This document shows positions 49,866-53,656 of a DNA stretch of 53,656 nucleotides, piece by piece. Every line of letters begins with the position of its first letter. Position 1 is the stretch's first letter. The translations under genes and the position numbers were made by a program. The notes under the pieces were generated by a model. The model did no database searches, had not been told where the DNA came from, and was given only the letters and a program-made list of their open reading frames with translations. The stretch is from Bigelowiella natans CCMP2755 (lineage: Eukaryota > Cercozoa > Chlorarachniophyceae). Location: contig ADNK01002453.1 of NCBI GenBank assembly GCA_000320545.1, positions 1 to 53,656 on the forward strand. Reading direction: 5' to 3'.

Positions 49866-50860
49866 TGTGCAGTACAGCCGCGTTTTTGTGGCTCCTGTGA
49901 CAACGTGGGTGGCGGAAAGGCGATTGGGTGGTGCAACAAAGCAGGAGAAGCTCCTCCAGCTGAGCAAACTTGCCGAAAAGGGACCTTATTTATCAAACTA
50001 CGACATCATTATTTCCTTGTCGTACCTTTTGTTGATACTCGGATTTTTCGACCTTTACAAAGTCTGACTATCCGTTTTCAGTTTAAGTTCTGGCCACCCT
50101 TTCAAACGTAATTGTTATCAATTGTCTTTAATGGTATGCGACAATAAAATCACCGTATTTTTTCCAGCAACGTGATGAATTTACGACATTTAGCCTCACC
50201 AAAAAATAATAGCAAATGATCTTTTCTCCTTTATGGGCACCGGGTTTCGGCTTGAAAAGTCATAACATGTTTTTAATGACCGTCAACAATATTCATCAGT
50301 CGTATCATCCAAAAAGGAGGGATAATTTTCTCGTGGAACCTGTCTCAAGCCATTGGTACCACGGAGAAAACAAGAGCGACTCGCGGAAAACATAATGATC
50401 CAAGCAAAATCCAATCCCAGACGTAGCTACGACACAAACAGTCCCTCTTCCAAAAAGGATTTCACCATGTAGTGCGATCGGGATCCATTTGTGAATTACG
50501 ACAGCTAAAAGAATATTTATCTCATGAAAAACGTCGTTCTTCGACAATGCTTGAGGAACTCGTAGCGAACAACAAATTAACAAATATCCATCAAAGCGAC
50601 ATCACCGGTCTTTCGGGTTGCTTGATTCTTGACACTTTCCCACACGATAATAAACCAAAGCTAAAACCAGAAATGTACTCAGCCCTGTGACGGCGTGTCA
50701 TAAATTTGGATCCGAACAATCCTCGAAGTGAGAGGAAGAATATGGGAATATATCAATGGATATTTAGTCGTATCCCTGCGGAAAACCTATCCTGGATTTT
50801 GCAATCTGCGACAACACCTTTTCGCACTCCGTACACACGTCATCGGCGGCGGCGGGCAGA
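49866..50860. other. Divergent region, Clp gene and TM9SF gene
   Basis: About 1 kb of AT-rich DNA with no microsatellite and no island. A plus frame ending at 50690 (ELRQLKEYLSHEKRRSS then MLEELVANNKL) looks mildly coding-like for about 70 residues. It has no splice partners that I can find and overlaps an antisense frame 50305-50583, so I leave it uncalled. Confidence 0.4.
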
Positions 50861-53203
50861 ATGGTGAGCTCCAAAGGGGTGGAGCTTGGGAGAGTTGGGA
50901 GAACAGAACTCGAGCAGAATATAGCTGAACCCATTATGTGGACGATATTTGATTATAGCATCATGTTTAGTCGGGTATTAAAGACAACGAGACCTTCGTT
51001 ATTACAGATTTCATCTACAAACAGATTCTCTGCTTCAATTTGATTCTGATGTTTGGTTATCACACAATTAGAAATTGACGGCAGTCCTGCCCCTTTTGCT
51101 GGGCCTAGTCCTTCCACAAAGCTGCTCTGCTGGTGAATCGACACATAAAGTACGTTCCCCTCCCTTCCAACCCCACGAATGAATTATCTGTTGCTGCGGG
51201 TTGCGACAGATTCTGAAGATGTCTGAATATATTTAGTATGCGCAAGGGGAAGAAGTAACAATATGGGTCAACAAAATTGGTCCATTCCACAATCCTCAAG
51301 AAACGTATCAGTACGACTCTTTGGGGCTCTGCAGGGAGTCAGGAAGACCTGCAAGACACAAGTCACAGGGCCTTGGAGGCATGCTCTCTGGTGACGACCT
51401 TGTGGACAGTGGAATGCAAATATACTTCAGAAGTAATGGCACGTTATAGCAGACGCATCTATAGTTTTTATATCACGATTGTGGTGTAAGGGTGTTGAGA
51501 TTTTAAGACTTCAAAAAAATCATTCGTTCCCAAAAACGGTGCTATTATTAATCAAGATGTGCAGCCAGTGCTGCGATTTACTAGTGACATTTTATCCAAT
51601 CTCCATTTGCTTCCCTTCCATTTTTGTTACATAAAGTAAATCAGTCTTTTTCCATAAATGCATATTTCCGAGTTCATACCAATGCTTTGGACAATAGTTG
51701 TGCTTCTGATAACGAACATACTTACAACTTTCGCAGCCGATGTGGAGAGCCGGACTTTCTGCGAAATGCAGTTAGATGGAGATAATATCGGAAAGATAAC
51801 TAGTTCCGTTGAACAACACTTTTGGTACCAGATGTATATTGGTAATACTGCAATTTTAAAATAAGAAGATCTCGTGTGCTTTTGTCCATCAAGCCCCATC
51901 ACCTTCGCTGTACACCGATTACGAAGTTTGTTATCATCCTACGCTTCTACATAGGAGTATGACTGATGATTATTGTTATTATAAGCGTCGTTGTACTTCC
52001 GCGCAGAGTGATCATGAATATGAAATAACTACAGATGACCTTCCTGTATGGGGAATGATCGGAGAGCTGATGCAGCCAGATGGAGGCTCGGAAGAAGGCG
52101 AACAAGCATTCATATACACTCATAAAGCATTCTCCATCTCTTGGAACCATAAGCGTATCATCGAGATCAATCTGACCTCGGAGAAACCCGTCGCACTCAC
52201 AAGCGGCCAGAAGCTCAAATTCACCTACTCCGTGAAATGGACAAATACGCAGAAGAAGTTTTCCAACCGATTTGACCGATATCTCGACTCTGGCTTTTTC
52301 GAGCATAAGGTATTATTCTTTGATCGAAATCACGTATTTTATGTGGTTATTATTATTTGTACACTTATCTCTCTCTCTGCGACAACCAAAAGCAGCGTCT
52401 GTGCTTCTATGCGTCTGTGCATGCATAGAGCGCCGCTGCTACACGTCTGTCGTTTTTTGAGTGGTGTGAACCAATATATTCAGTATGAGTGGTGTGAACT
52501 AATATATTCAGTATTAGCTCTTCGCGTACTATTAGAAATCGCCAGTATTGATGTGTATTGATGTTCCTCCCTAAGTATGGAATGTCTCAGCTCGAATTTA
52601 AACTACGAATAGTCTGTTGTGTTGACCTGGTGCTCCGAAAAAGGATTATGATGATGATGATGATCGTTATGATGGTATATTCCTCCATACAATGATATGT
52701 TTTTATGGCACACAGATTCATTGGTTCTCCGTATTCAATTCTGTGATGATGGTGGTGTTTTTGTGCGGCCTCGTCTCTCTCGTGCTCATGCGAGTGCTGC
52801 GTAATGACTACTCTCGCTACAGCTTGGACGAGGAAGATATGGATATGGTACTAGTGCTCTTGTAGTTGTTATTGTTGTTGTTGTCGCGGTAGTTGATACC
52901 GTGTTGTCATCATCACCATCGTAGCAGCCATTTGTCTCTTCCATTACACCTCTTCTTCTTATTCTTCGCCTTCTTCTCTTCCTCTTCCACACAATTACTA
53001 CCACCAGGAGCGCTTAAGCGGCGAAGAAGTGGGATGGAAGCAGATTCACCAGGACGTGTTCTCCCAACCGAAGTTTCTTGAGTTGTATGCGTCGTTGATA
53101 GGAACGGGCTATCAGCTGTTTGTGCTAACCTTTTGGGGAATCCTGATCTCAGTGATTGGATCTCTACACACTATGTAACAGGAAGCAACTTAACGACGAC
53201 GAC

Positions 53204-53234
<31 letters not shown>

Positions 53235-53266
53235 TTTAATCGGTGAGGATCTTGAGGAAATAATGG

Positions 53267-53305
<39 letters not shown>

Positions 53306-53407
53306 TGAGTAGGCGTGGATCAATTCCTTCAATGCTGCTGATATGCTATGCATTAACTTGTTTCATCTCGGGGTACACTGGAGGGTCGTTTTACAAACGA
53401 TATGGAG
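50861..53407 (+). CDS. Transmembrane 9 superfamily (EMP70/TM9SF3-type) protein, 3' end outside the window
   Basis: Nonaspanin of the Golgi/endosome system, implicated in membrane-protein sorting. Exons: 50861-50863 (the ATG alone), 51072-51149, 51237-51432, 51737-51841, 52035-52309, 52716-52847, 53008-53174, 53313-53407, all phase-compatible; the gene continues beyond the window. Joined to the ATG, exon 51072 gives an excellent signal peptide ([16 protein letters not shown]). Lumenal family hallmarks follow: [39 protein letters not shown] across an intron, and [19 protein letters not shown]. Then come the first membrane helix ([17 protein letters not shown]), the VLRNDYSRY loop, [10 protein letters not shown], and [10 protein letters not shown] in a later helix. 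The start placed at ATG/gtgagc is inferred from the frame; another upstream exon is possible. Length so far is about 350 of an expected 580-640 residues. Confidence 0.87.
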
Positions 53408-53426
53408 GTGCGTGTTTGTGTGTGCG

Positions 53427-53474
<48 letters not shown>

Positions 53475-53656
53475 CGCATACTCGATCATCATCATCATCA
53501 TCATCAATTGGGCATCTTCTCTTCAATCGTCATCGATCTATAGTTGCAGCTGGCTATGCGTATTTATCACTACTACTTATGACGATTAGTAGGTCCCCGC
53601 AACGATGGTTATAATCTTCCCCCTCCCCCCCCCCCAACCCAACCCCTCTGTTGCAC
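53408..53656. other. Intron of the TM9SF gene, repeats to window end
   Basis: A donor at 53408 opens an intron holding a GA array (about 53437-53470), an ATC array and a C-run. I could not place the next exon with confidence before the sequence ends. Confidence 0.5.

Noticed and set aside
50305-50690. Overlapping plus and minus frames of 70-90 residues
   Set aside because: They contradict each other, neither joins to further exons, and they lie in the Clp/TM9SF promoter gap.

Overview
This is eukaryotic nuclear DNA, extremely rich in introns and simple-sequence repeats. Nearly every gene had to be assembled by joining short GT-AG exons (often 20-110 nt) by reading frame and splice phase. I resolved ten protein genes. 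Three encode an N-terminal signal peptide followed by a basic, Ser/Thr/Gly-rich stretch: an ABCG half-transporter close to plant ABCG7, a SET-domain protein of Rubisco-methyltransferase type, and a ClpC/ClpB-type AAA+ ATPase. That is the targeting signature of a nucleus serving a complex (secondary) plastid. None has the Phe that stramenopiles and cryptophytes usually place just after the signal peptide. Together with the intron density, this makes a chlorarachniophyte-like alga my best guess; it is an inference and was not checked.

Layout: 1-1226 repeats with no convincing gene; 1227-10285 (+) ABCG7-like transporter, 36 exons; 11559-12233 (-) intronless 224-aa protein of unknown function; 12841-14212 (+) EamA/DMT transporter; 16188-20649 (-) triple-KH RNA-binding protein with a Gly/Tyr-rich tail, 20 exons; 21118-21847 (+) LYR-motif protein; 22925-29209 (-) SET-domain methyltransferase, about 25 exons; 30041-31511 (+) unrecognised 141-aa protein; 32073-38411 (+) Tudor-like plus OTU/YOD1-type deubiquitinase; 40322-49865 (-) ClpC/ClpB-type ATPase, about 35 exons, lacking the second Walker B region; 50861 to the window end (+) TM9SF3-type membrane protein, cut by the window edge.

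Genes almost strictly alternate in strand. All four convergent (tail-to-tail) gaps contain a 0.5-0.9 kb island enriched in self-complementary words such as CTAG, CATG, TGCA and GCGC. None of the four divergent gaps nor the single tandem gap has one. This is the most unusual non-genic signal here. Introns are packed with microsatellites: mainly dinucleotides to the left of about 31.5 kb, and increasingly trinucleotides (TAG/TAC, GAT/ATC) to the right.

The genes do not form an operon or one pathway. The plastid-directed set (transporter, methyltransferase, Clp chaperone) stands next to general cell functions: RNA binding, LYR/mitochondrial assembly, deubiquitination and endomembrane cargo.
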